Made by a program: the position numbers and the translations under genes
Assembly: GCA_009363875.1 (NCBI GenBank)
Contig: CM018695.1
Location: 15,534,755-15,598,754 of the forward strand
Direction: 5' to 3'
From: Mikania micrantha
Lineage: Eukaryota > Streptophyta > Magnoliopsida > Asterales > Asteraceae
DNA length: 64,000 nt
In this document: in pieces, positions 32,964-44,232 of the stretch
How the letters are laid out: each line of letters opens with the position of its first letter
How positions within the stretch are numbered: position 1 is the first letter of the stretch
The notes under the pieces: model-generated
What the model was told of the DNA's origin: nothing
Seen by the model: only the letters and a program-made list of their open reading frames with translations
Databases searched by the model: none

Positions 32964-34089
32964 TTTAATAGGAGAGAGAGACGGAAAAAATCATTCATAA
33001 GTGTCTCTAGAAATCCTTTATTTATTAGTTAAGTAAGATAAGATAAGATGTGTATGTGTATACACATGTAATAAATCCAAAAAATGTTATATTGAATATA
33101 TTTTTTGTGTACGCATAAATGAATAAAAATGTTCCAACGAATACCAAGATATTTGTTTCATTATAAATCGAACACGATTAAATTCAAAATTTACTTATAG
33201 AAACCCTAGGGATAACAACACCCCTCAGCTGACAATGCCTTACCACTAGGCTGAGGGTGTGGATCGGTTAAGTATGTGGCTTTCTAATTATATTTACACT
33301 CAAAATCAAATCATCTCTAAATTAACATGAACCCTATAAAACTTGCTCGATCCAATTAACCCAAATGGTTAAATGTTTGGTCCTACAATCATGGGGCTTT
33401 GTTCCCCATCTAAACTCAATCAGAACCTAATACTTACGTGTATTAACGGAGTATTGGTCGAGTTCTCTAGTGATAGAAAGATTGAATTCTGGGTGTGGTT
33501 ATGTTCGTAATACTCGAATGTATAATAACCATATGTTTTTGTTGTTTAGTTCGTACGGAACGATCAAGCTCGGTTTAGGAGTTAATGTTACCGTTTGGGA
33601 AATCAAAAGACGAATTAAACGTTGTTGTTAAGTTGTTTTTATGAGCCAAATAGGTTCGGAATTCCATTTGGGTCATGAAACATCGAAAACTCGTTTGTTT
33701 TATGCCTTGAAATAGCATTTGGAGACTTCATCAGTCGCTTGGCCATATTTCGGTGTGCTCACCAGAAAAACAGGGAGAGGGGGGAGAAGGAAGAATAAAA
33801 CTTTTAAAATTTTCACTTTTAACCCTCTCTTGTTATGTGTTTTGTTATTTGATGCAAAAACATTCCTTTAAATAGATTTTTATTTATACTAACTTTAAAT
33901 AAATTAACTACCAATATTTATAAAGTCATTTTATATATAAAAGTTTTATAATTTTAAAATCTTAATAAAGTTTAGTTATAAAGTTTTATAATGAACTTTT
34001 ATTTATTCAAATTTTGACACTAATACATTTTGTGAAAACCTTGTATGTTACATGCATGATTTCTAGTGTTAGTGAAGGTTGATTTGAAA
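32964..34089. other. No gene seen; LTR-like remains
   Basis: The stretch 33100-33220 resembles 48150-48290, suggesting a shared LTR fragment. A tRNA-like hairpin (cccctcagctgac...aggctgagggtg) lies at 33217-33258. No coding sequence is supported. Confidence 0.4.
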
Positions 34090-34094
34090 CTGAA

Positions 34095-34205
34095 AGCATT
34101 TCAGATCATCAGGTTGTTTGTGAATTTCTTGACGTTTTTCCTGAAAAAATTACCACCTATTCCACTTGCTCGTCAAGTAAAATTCACGATTGATCTCATT
34201 CATGT
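34095..34205 (+). pseudogene. Ty3/Gypsy pol relic (protease-RT linker)
   Basis: gtttgtgaatttcttgacgt translates as VCEFLDVFPE, and one frame later the sequence gives LPPIPLARQVKFTIDLI. This is the conserved segment just before reverse transcriptase. Only about 110 bp survive, with a frameshift. Confidence 0.75.
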
Positions 34206-35587
34206 TGAAGCTTGTGTATTATGAAACCTTTGAAAGCTTCAACCAAATGACAAAAAAGTAACACGTCATCAAACGATGTTGGGAGGTATAGTGAAATCCA
34301 CTCTGAGTAATAGTATCACAATTTTGACATTTTGGCTTGGTGGAAAAGAATGATATCCCAAGTTTCAATTCTATTCATTATGACTCCTTATTTGCTAATT
34401 CGCTAAGCTTATACTATAGCTTTGGAGTCTACGTTTTCTCTTACAGGAAATATTTTATCTATACAAAAAACAAAACTCATTTTGGATTCGGTGAAGATGT
34501 GCATTTTCTTAACTGATAATGTAACATTTCTGAAAATTTGTAATAAACATTTTTTTTAATATTCAATTATATATAACTATACAAGTCGATGAAATAAAAT
34601 CAAAACTCACTTTTAAATCTAAACTATTGTTTATAATGATAAGTTTTATAAAATTTATAAATAAATTGTAAATAAATAATTTTGACAAATAATAAAATTT
34701 TATCACAAAAACATTTTTTATAAATAAAACCTTTATTTAATAATTTAATAAGTATTATAAATAACTTTGTTTTAACTATATAGAATATATATATATATAT
34801 ATACATATATGTATATAACCTAAAAATATAACTAAATTAGTTATATTAGTTACAAAACTTTTTTTAAATAGCAATTTAAAAACATTGTTTTAAGAAAGTT
34901 AAAGGGTTAAAGGTGTCAAATCTGAAAACCACAACTAAGGGGGAAACAAAGAGGGACCATTTCTGCCACATCCTCAAAGTTCTTTTCCTCTTCACCCATG
35001 GATCTTCTCCTTCGACCCGTTCACCCATCCCCACGACCCGGTTTATGTTCTCTTCATTCCAACACGATTCCAGCTAATCAATCAACAGTTTAGGTAAGGA
35101 TTTATGCGCGTAAACGTTTTCAATCAGTATTAATGATTAATGGCAGCCATTAAACCCGAAATTCGTTTCCAAAAATATGAGATACGACCGGAATTCAAGC
35201 CTCAACCAATCGGCTATAAAATCCAAATTAAATCGAACCCATAAACCCTTGAGACCACAGGAAACTTTCTGTGAACTCAAAACCAACTCACACGCTGCAA
35301 TCATTCGCGAATAAAGACCATAAAGCCTCGGTTTCGTGCGCCGCTCGGTCTAAGGTCGAACTTCATCAAATCGAACATCCAGGTAGGTGTTTCTTACACC
35401 ATCTCACTCGTCTTTAATCCCCAAACAATAGCCCCATGGTTGGGTTAACAATCGGGAGCCATATCAGTCGAATTTAGAGTGAAAAGGGAACTAGGGCTTG
35501 TTCCTCCTTTGTTCTTAAATCTGAATGGGACTCCGATTTTGAGTTATGATAAAACAAATTAAAACCAGATTCTATCGCAGACTTTGG

Positions 35588-35660
35588 TCTAGATGAACTG
35601 GTAGCGCTCAGTTGTTTCCTCCGAACAGGTCGCGGGTTCGAACCCCTCTAACCGGGTTGA
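35588..35660 (+). other. tRNA-like module in solo LTR
   Basis: gtctagatgaactggtagcgctcag is followed 24 bases later by gcgggttcgaacccctct. The second part is a perfect B box (GGTTCGAACCC) within a TpsiC-like stem. The acceptor stem is not convincing, so this is a tRNA-derived piece or mimic rather than a tRNA gene. Confidence 0.5.
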
Positions 35661-35919
35661 AACCGGTTTTTGCCCATTTTTTTGATATTAAACTTTCTTT
35701 TAAATATTTTAATTACCCAGAAAATATTTTTATAAATAAAATATTAATCTGTAATAAAAAAAAATGTTATATACTTAAATTGTAATTATAACTTTTATTA
35801 TCAATTTTACTTATTTATCTATTTTTACTTATTTAAATAAATTAATATGTATTTACTTATTTTAATTATTTACGTAAATAAATAAGTTTATAAACTTATA
35901 ACTTCTTAGACCATTTATT

Positions 35920-36295
35920 TATTAATTTATTTATTCATTTATTTATTTATTTAGTTATTGAATTATTTATTTATTTATTTATTTATATGTTCTACTTAAT
36001 CATTTACATATAATAGTAATGATAAAATAACTTAACAAAGTTTTATAAAGTTTCATAAATAAATAAATAAGTTTCATAGACTTATTTATTTAATTATTTA
36101 TTTATAACTCTTTATCTCATTTAATTAGTTATTTATTTATTTATTTATCTACAACTATTTATCTCATATATTTAGCTATTTATTTATTTATTTACAAATC
36201 TTTATCTCATATATTTAGTTATTTACTTATTTATTTATTTATTTATTAACAATTCTTTATCTCATTTATTTATTTATTTATTTATCTATTCTTAC
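35920..36295. repeat. TTTA-rich microsatellite tract
   Basis: Repeated runs of (tttat/ttta)n separated by actctttatctcat units, inside the solo LTR. Confidence 0.85.
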
Positions 36296-37864
36296 TCATA
36301 AAGCTATCCTTATTTATTTATAATAAATGTTATAAACATAATACTTAAATATGTTTATACAAGGATTATCAAAATAAATTGTTTTAAATCCATATTTAAA
36401 TTTATAAATAAATACTTTAAAGTCAACATTTGTAATTTAGATATTTTATTATTTTCATTTAAATCATGACAAAACCTAATTGTGTTTATTCAAAACAAAT
36501 CGAATCCGTTGACCTATTATAGAACTTAGTTAGATCCATAGAATGACATAATTTTGTTAAACATATGTCTATTGAACTATTTAGGTGAACATTGAAATTG
36601 TGTTGGATATTATTTGGATCATACTTTGACATTTATCAAGACTACCAAGAACACTAAAGTGAGTCTTCATAGCCCCTCTTTTACTATTTTTGTTTTAGGG
36701 GTGAAACATGCAACATATTTATTTCATTTACTTGTGAACTTAGCTAATGGCCTTATAGTTAGTGAACTTTAGCTAAGCATAGGCATTGATCACATTCATT
36801 TTAGTGACTATGATAGATCTATTGGACCGACCATCCCACCGTTGTTTGATTTACCCTTCGGGGGAGGCCCGCGGTGATAGTTTACTACTTGAGCATTTTT
36901 GTAATGCTAATCATAGGTCAAACATCATTTGTTATCATTTGTTGATCTGCTTTACTTGCTAGTTCATTTTGACTATGATCATTATGCTTAAGGTTCACAT
37001 ATATCATTATCCATATCATTTTTATTAAACCTTTTGGTTTGAGTGTCAAAACCTATGAAACTCACCAACTCTTTGAGTTGACACTTGATTTTAACATGTT
37101 TCAGGTGGAAATGGAAATTAGCATTATTGAGCTTGGATTTAGCTTTATTTATTTATTTTATGTCTTTGAATTTTGAATTTGAATTTGAAACGATGTAATA
37201 GCTAGGGTTGAATTTATTTATTTGACTTGTAATGAATGATGGATTTAATTTTATTGAATGATTAGTTATTATTATTTACATCTTTATACCCTAAGCTATG
37301 AACAATCTACACTTCGTGTCACCCCGATGTTTCCGCCATCGGTCGGGGTGTTACAGATAATTTGAAAGTAATCAATAGTATACAAGGACCATACAAGACT
37401 TGAAAACATAATAGTACTTGAAACAAAAATACATAATGAAAAGATAAGTTACAGAGCTATCATTCGACGTATCTGTTAAAGAATTATCATTTGAAAAATT
37501 TATTTATTCTCAAATGTAAACAATTAAGACAATGGAGACAATGAGTAAAATAATAAGAAAAGTATATTAATTTATAAAATTAAATTTTTTTAGCAAACGT
37601 GTTTAACAATGGCATACAAGTAAGAAACTTATTTTATGTTTATTATATTTATAAAAAAAAATTGACCCTGCCTGATTTATACCTAACCCAACCCTACTCG
37701 ATTTCATAAGAGTGGGATTTCCCATATACCCTACCGAACCGGTTTCTCTCCAGTTCTGCTAAATACTTGGTTCTAAAATAACCAATATCACCCTATCTAA
37801 TACTTACTTTGAACTGGGTTTTTTATTATTATTTTTCTATAAAAAGGAAGGAGATGTGTTTTGT

Positions 37865-40034
37865 TGTCACAACCCACGCCGAGTGCGGAATCCACGGCGC
37901 GTGACGTAATGATTACATAGCCATAGTTGAAGATCTCTATTGACTTATGGTTTACATAGATACTTGTTCCACTGTTCTTGAGCTGGTGGGTGATTTATAA
38001 CCTGGAACATGTAGATAAAAGTCAACTACGAATAGTTGAGTGAGATTCATAGGTTTTGTTGATGTAAAATGATTGTTCAAACAATGAATTTCATGATATA
38101 GTAATCATAAGTGACCAAACAGGTACTTTGAAATTGAATCTACCTAAGCATGCAAACATCAAACCTAATGATAAATGCTAACGTTTGGCTACCCGCCAAA
38201 CGCCGTAATGCTAACGTCCAGCTACCCGCCGGAACGCCGTAATGTTGACGTCTAGCTACCTGCCAGAGCGCCGTGATAAAGAATCTTGTGTTCCCGCATA
38301 TGATCATACCAGTACTACCAAGGGCTTGATAACAAGTTAATGATGTTCACATAAAGAATGTCCTCAAGTAGCCTCCACATAACCAAAGTTCCCAAGTGAT
38401 ACGCTTGTTTTTAATACATTGATAAAATATTTGTTTGATGATTGTTTACCATGATTTTTCTGATGATTCTGATATATGATTTCATGGTAGTTGATAAATG
38501 TTTATCATGACGTTCCTCATGATGATGATATATGATTTCATGGTATTTGATAAATGTTTATCATGATTTGCCTTATGATACTGATATATGATTTCACAAT
38601 GATAAATGAAATATGTTTTGAAATGATATATGCATGTTCCACCCCGAGTTTTGGAAAACAAAACATTGAAAAGGGGACTATGAAACTCACGTGTTTCACC
38701 GAAGTGTTTTGTTATTGAAGTATCACTCAAGGTTCGTAGAGAATTTTGCAATTTATTAATGTTTTATGAGTTCTTGTGTTTGAATTGGATTATCGAAATA
38801 CTCCTTGACTTTTGATAACAAGGAATCGTAGTTTAAGTCATCAATGCTGATCTTAATCCCTAATCAGCCTTCTTAAGTTAATATTGCACCAAGTGCGATA
38901 AACAAGGAACCTATAATGATTTAGGCTCCTATTAAGGAGTTAATGACTAACTGGATTAATCACAACATTTTCGGATTAATCATATAGATGTTGGTTGTTG
39001 ATTATTCACTTAAAACGAATCCTGGATGAATTTCTGGCTTAGGAATAGTCAATCCTTGTTATTGATCATTTAGGTATCATGAAACATAAGAATGTGATAT
39101 TAAAATAGATTTAATAATCATGCTCAATGTACTCATCTGACTGTTATCATGAACATCAGATCGTTATTCCGATGATTATCTGTATGCTTATCATTTGTTT
39201 GAAACACTTGGATTTAAACCTAGTATTTCAAGAAATGATCAAGACAATCACAATCATTGTTTCGATCAAATGGTTTAAACCATTTTAATCTAAGATATAG
39301 TTTCATGAAACCCAGGCATTACAACGGCTCAAAACAAGGATTTACCCATTAACAGTTCGAGTTCTTCGTCTATAATCAATCCTAGCCATCATCTAAGCAA
39401 TAATCAACAACCCTAACAATCTCATTATGTTCAAAAACAAGATCAAAATCAAGATCAAAATCAAGCTAGAAGGTTAAAACGAACCATTACCTGATCTAAC
39501 GGATTTCTCAGACAGAAATAATGATCAGGGCTTGTAGATATGTTCCCTAGTACGATCCAAGCGATTAAATGGCTTCAAAATGGAGTTTGGATGATGAAAA
39601 TATGATCTGGAGGTGATTTTGAGCGTGAGAGATCGAGATAAGAAGAAAAAATGAGGTTGTGGACGCCATCTGATCTTTTTATCCAATTTGCCGACTCTGC
39701 AGACCCCAGGCGCATCGCCCCAGCTGGGATGCTGGGTTGGGGCGTAGCGCGCGGATGGGTGATCGCAGATATTTTGGATTTCCTTCGTTTCGCGATTCCG
39801 GGAGCATACGAACTCCGTTTTGCGCACGGTTTTCGCCTACGTTCACGATTTTTCTGGCTCTTTCCAATGGTTATAATTTCAAGACCTGAAAAATTCAAAA
39901 TATTTGATCTCTTATTTAACGCTATCTTCAACTCAGCATATCTTGAAATCGGAACCTCGTTTCGTGATTCCGCTTACACTTATTTTCTTCATTTCCGAGT
40001 TATGATTCTAACCTGAAAATTTTGAATTGTCACA
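37865..40034 (-). mobile_element. Solo LTR, 2170 bp, target duplication tttgt
   Basis: On the minus strand it starts TGTGACAATTCAAAATTTTCAG and ends GGGTTGTGACA. Both flanks are tttgt (37860-37864 and 40035-40039). The start resembles that of the LTR at 1328 (TGTGACACCCCGTAAATTTTAG), so it is a relative. A TATA-like GGATAAAAAG lies at 39683-39674, and the CTCACTCAAC...GTTGAC...CCAGG module is at 38044-38001. No pol sequence is present. Confidence 0.92.
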
Positions 40035-40379
40035 TTTGTGCACCTTTTTTTTGCATCACCTAAACTCAGGATATCACCGAGCAATACTCGGATCATATGG
40101 TAATACCTGAACCCAGGATAACCCACCCAAGGAGGAAACCCTTTAGGAAAAACCCTTAACCCCCAAACTCCAATATGCATTGGCAGAGATTTGAACCCAT
40201 AAACTCTCATTTGGAAAACTATTTATCCCAAACTGGTTCGGTTTCTAAACTGAATCGATTTCTACACTTGATGGGGCAAACCGGTTCCAAGCATCGAAAT
40301 CTCGAACCAATACAAACCGATTCCCATTTAAGAAAATCGGTTTGGTCCAAATCGGTTCTTGATTTTTTTTTCAAAACCA

Positions 40380-40735
40380 TAAAAACCTTAACCTTTAATA
40401 AAAACTTAAAATAATAAAAATCTTAAACTAACAAAATCTAAACCTTAATACTAATAAAACCTTAAACTAATAAAACATAAACCTTAATACTAATAAAACT
40501 TTAAACTAATTATTAATAAAACCTTAAACTAATCAAATCATAACTAATAATTAATAAAAACCCTAATAAAACCTTAAACTAATCAAAACAACTAATAATT
40601 AATAAAACCTTAAAATAATCAAATCATAACTAATAATTAACAAAAACCTAATAAAACCTTAAACAAATCAAAAGATATCCTTAAACTGTTATTTAATAAA
40701 ACCCTAATAAAACCTTAAACTAATCAAACCTTAAT
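40380..40735 (+). repeat. Imperfect tandem repeat, ccttaaactaataaaa type
   Basis: About fifteen units built from (t)aataaaaccttaaactaat, with variable length. A-rich on the plus strand. No coding potential. Confidence 0.8.
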
Positions 40736-40739
40736 GTAC

Positions 40740-41955
40740 CAGCCACGTATGGGATTTTCACCCATATGCGGATACAATTTGCAAATCATACGTATACTAA
40801 TAGCCTAAATGCTGGTCTAATAGTATCCCTTTATGCGTCAAAGTTTAAACATACCATGCTCATAAAAATTCATTTATAAATTTAAAATCAAGTTAAATGT
40901 ATTCACCTGGATTTTTGGTTAGCTGAGTGACAACTTATAACTTCTCAATATAAATTTGGGCAACGTTTCTGCTTAATCTATTCTTATAATCATTCTGCAA
41001 AGAAGTTTTATTTATTCATTTATTTGTTGTTGTTGTTGTTGTTATTATTATTATTACGACGACGATTATTATTTATTTATTTATTTACTTTTAAGTAAAA
41101 TAAAATTTTTTATATGTACATAGGGTCGGAGCTTAACCCTAACCCTATATGTTAATATTATATTAAATTCTTAAATTTATAAGTTTAACTAATAAATTAG
41201 ATAATATACCTAAACGAATCGACTCCTTAATCTTGGCCTTGTGTTTTGATCAGCACCTCCTAGCATCCAAATCTTCTAATTTCTTTATCAATATGTGTGT
41301 GTATATATTGTGTATGTACGTATGTGCTTCTTAAATGAAAATAAAGGAAGTATTTATAGGCAATTCATACTTCATGTTTAAGAATGATAGATGTAGGTTT
41401 GATACGTGTGTGTTAATTGAAATAGTGAATCATCGATAACTTAATTTGAAATATAAAGTGATGCCATGTATAGACATTCCTATATGCTTATTTAGTAAGG
41501 TCGGTGAAGACAAATCTGGCAATTGAACTGACCGCTGTTAAAAATAAATAGAGCGATGTTAAAGGAATATAGTTTGTAGCGCTGTATATAGTTTGGAGCG
41601 TTGTTAAAGGTCGGAGCGCTGTTAAAGATTTAATGTTTTATTATTTTATTATTTTATTATTATAATTAATTTAGCTCAAATTTTGTTTTCTCTTATAACT
41701 TTTAAAATATAATGTTTTATAAAATTCTAAAAATATTGTTTGGATCGGCTCATTTTTCTCTACGTTTTGACGGAAGTTTCGTTAAAAACGGAGAAAGTTT
41801 AATTATAATATATTTTATTAATTTTGAGCGGTTTCCTATAACATTAACCGACCGAATAAGTATGTCAAAAATTTTTTAATAATCATTTTACTCGTTACTT
41901 ACTAGTATGTATGTGTCACATATGTGTATATAATAACTAGATATTTAAAATTATA
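40740..41955. other. No gene seen; microsatellite and short repeats
   Basis: A compound (TTG)n(TTA)n(CGA)n(TTTA)n microsatellite lies at about 41024-41090 and two telomere-like aaccct units at 41133-41146. A gagcg(c/t)tgttaaag word repeats at 41520-41635. Nothing coding is supported. Confidence 0.55.
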
Positions 41956-41959
41956 ATAT

Positions 41960-43710
41960 TTAACAATATATTTTATAAAATAAATAGCATGTGTTACAAA
42001 AAATGTTGTTGCGGTTTTAAAAACATGAAGCATTTTGGCTATTTGTTTAATAAGTTCCCAACCCGACAGATTAAATGCTTCAACCCAACCCTTTTGCACT
42101 GAAAGATTATGGTAAACAATCAAACTATCTTTTTATTGTATAGCTTTCTCAAACATGTTACATGTCGAATCACACCTAGTTGTTACGTCCCAATTTAGAC
42201 CTAGGTATCTAGAATTTGATTCTTTACAAAAACGACGATACATAGTATGTCGTTTGGTTGAGCTAAAAATGTCGTGTAACATTTATTTAAATTTATCTTT
42301 TGTTTCTTCAATAGTTTTAATCCCGTCTTGGACCGCCAAATTAATGATGTGTGCAACACATTGACTATGAAAAAACACCTTCGCAAATATGTTTATATTT
42401 TAAAATAAGTTGTTGGACCGCAAGCGTATTATTCGACGCGTTATTAAATGAGATAGAAAATATTTTGTTTTCCAATTTTAAAGTTTTTATAACGTTGTCT
42501 AAAACATAAAATAAAGACAAAATTACAAATTTCAACCTTTATGTTTCTAACAAATAACAAATATCAACCTTTAACTATATTAATTACGCTAAACAACCTT
42601 TAAGTATTTAAGTTGTTACAAATTTAAACCTTTACATTAACCCTGGTTAGATTTACCAGTTAAAGGTTGTTTCTAACAAATTAATAACGTAAACTTCTGG
42701 GTGAACACTAACCGAAGACGGAGGGACCATGTGAACTTCTGGGTGGGTTTTAGCCCTAATTTTCGAACACCCCCGTTTGGAGTAAATTCTTGAATAAGAT
42801 ACGATGATACGTGAATAGTGGGATTTAGGTTTAAAAATAACAAAAGATCAAAATACCTAGAATATCCATCACATGTTTTGCACATGACTAGATTTAACTG
42901 GTAAATCTAACAGGGGTTAGTGTAAAGGTTGAAATTTGTAACAACTTAAATACTTAAAGGTTGTTTAGCGTAATTAATATAGTTAAAGGTTGATATTTGT
43001 TATTTGCTTGAAACATAAAGGTTGATATTTGTAATTTTGTCTAAAATAAATTCTCACCCGTGTGAGGATAGTCAAATAACTCAAATGCGACCGTACGTTT
43101 CATTAATTGCCACGTATCGGGTTGTGCCCAATGAGTGGTAACACAAATGTACGAGTCGGGTGAACCATGTGGAGCGGACCAAACATCACAAGTTAAACTA
43201 ACGCCGGTTTGTAAGTTTTCAAAACCCAAAATAAGTTCATTTTTAGCTTTTTTCCACATTTTTAAACAATCTCTTCTAATGGTAGAATGACTTACGTGTG
43301 TGTAACGAGGTTGAAGAGTTTGTTGAATAAGTCGAGTTAGACGAGGGTTGTCGAAGTGGTTAAATGACAAACTTTGTTGAATCACGAATTGCGCCATTTG
43401 CTCCCGAACCGCATCCACACTTAAGCGAAAATACTCCCGTCATTCGACATCGTCGGTTGACCTCGTGCCGCTTCGTTCTTCAAAGCTTTGCAATATTTAA
43501 ACTCGTGATGGTTTTCAAAGTATTATTCGCGTCGTGTTTGAAAAAACTACCAAAATGCTTGCAACGAGCTTTATTCGGACCGCTCGACATCCTACATAAA
43601 TCATAGTTTTTCCATATTTTGGGATTTCTCTCCGTAGGAATAACTTCAACAACTTCAATGTTTGTTGAAGGACCACAACCAACCGAAGAGTTAGCACTTG
43701 ATGAAGCCAT
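41960..43710 (-). pseudogene. hAT transposase (BED/RICESLEEPER-like) relic
   Basis: Starts MASSSANSSVGC at 43710. A degenerate BED finger (KARCKHFGSFFKHDA, where the second Cys is Phe) is followed by the helical region (WKKAKNELILGFENL, VSLTCDVWSAP with the catalytic Asp, YICVTTHW). The MITE at 42516-43041 splits it. Beyond the MITE come SISFNNASNN, CVAHIINLAVQDG, NWDVTTRCDS and a WVEAFNL piece in several frames with stops. The C-terminal dimerisation domain is missing. Family role: cut-and-paste transposition. Confidence 0.85.
42516..43041. mobile_element. Long-TIR MITE (Mutator type), 526 bp, in hAT transposase
   Basis: The inverted repeats are about 150 bp and over 90% alike, starting GACAAAATTACAAAT. 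The flanks show a perfect 9-bp duplication, taaaataaa (42507-42515 and 43042-43050). The 9-bp duplication and long TIRs fit a Mutator-type non-autonomous element. The MITE interior is non-coding. Confidence 0.92.
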
Positions 43711-44078
43711 TTGTGAGCATGTTTGCGTTTTGAGAGTTTGGAGAGCGTTTTTTGCGTTTGATAGTTGTGTGATTGAACCTAAACAACCACTACCTATTTA
43801 TAGTGAAGATATGAGGTCTAAAACACAAAAAAAAAAACCAAAAAAAGGTCAAAAATCGATTCAAACGGTCAAAAAACAGTAACTTGAAAACTAGCCGTTG
43901 AAACCGGTTTGGGAAACCGGTTCGGTTCGGTTCCAAACTGGTTTAAACGGTCGAAAATCCAAACCTATCCCAAACCGGAAGGTTGGTTCGGTTTGGAAAC
44001 CGGTTTGGGCAAAACAGGTTTTTCTTCAGGTTTAAATCGGTTTAGAGACCGGTTTTCTTGTGCACGTCTACCGGTAGG

Positions 44079-44161
44079 GATATAAAGTCAGCCCAATTGT
44101 AAAACGAGGGCCCATGATTAAAAGCCTTAAAATACCAACATATTCGTTTACAAAACCCTAG
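44079..44161 (+). promoter_or_regulatory. RPS26 promoter: site II and telo-box elements
   Basis: AGCCCAAT (44090-44097) and GGGCCCA (44108-44114) are site II-type (TGGGCY) elements, and AAACCCTAG (44153-44161) is a telo box. Both are standard in plant ribosomal protein promoters and drive growth-linked expression. The hAT remains end immediately upstream, about 70 bp from the telo box. Confidence 0.75.
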
Positions 44162-44232
44162 ATTCAAGAGATCGGCGCAGCAGAAGCAGGTTATCTCCTT
44201 GAAGACACCATCCCAGAGAGATTTTTCAAAAT

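Larger units (their letters stand above)
34520..37355 (+). mobile_element. Solo LTR, 2836 bp, target duplication gataa
   Basis: Starts TGTAACATTTCTGAAAATTTG and ends GGTCGGGGTGTTACA. A perfect 5-bp duplication, gataa, lies on both sides (34515-34519 and 37356-37360). No primer site, PPT or coding sequence exists, so it is an LTR left after recombination. It includes a tRNA-like module, a long TTTA/TTTAT-rich tract and the CTCACCAAC module at 37061-37106. It landed in or next to the pol relic at 34.1 kb. Confidence 0.92.
40200..44078 (-). mobile_element. hAT element remains with CCGGTT-rich ends
   Basis: A minus-strand hAT transposase relic lies between two clusters of aaaccggtt/ggttcggtt words (about 40225-40365 and 43893-44060). 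Such clusters are typical hAT subterminal repeats. The right edge reads gtgcacgtctaccggta. Neither terminal repeat nor 8-bp target duplication could be fixed, so borders are approximate. The interior also holds a tandem repeat, microsatellites and a nested MITE. Confidence 0.6.

Noticed and set aside
35588..35660. A functional tRNA gene
   Set aside because: The B box is perfect, but acceptor and anticodon stems do not pair convincingly.
41133..41146. Interstitial telomere repeat
   Set aside because: Only two aaccct units; too short to claim.
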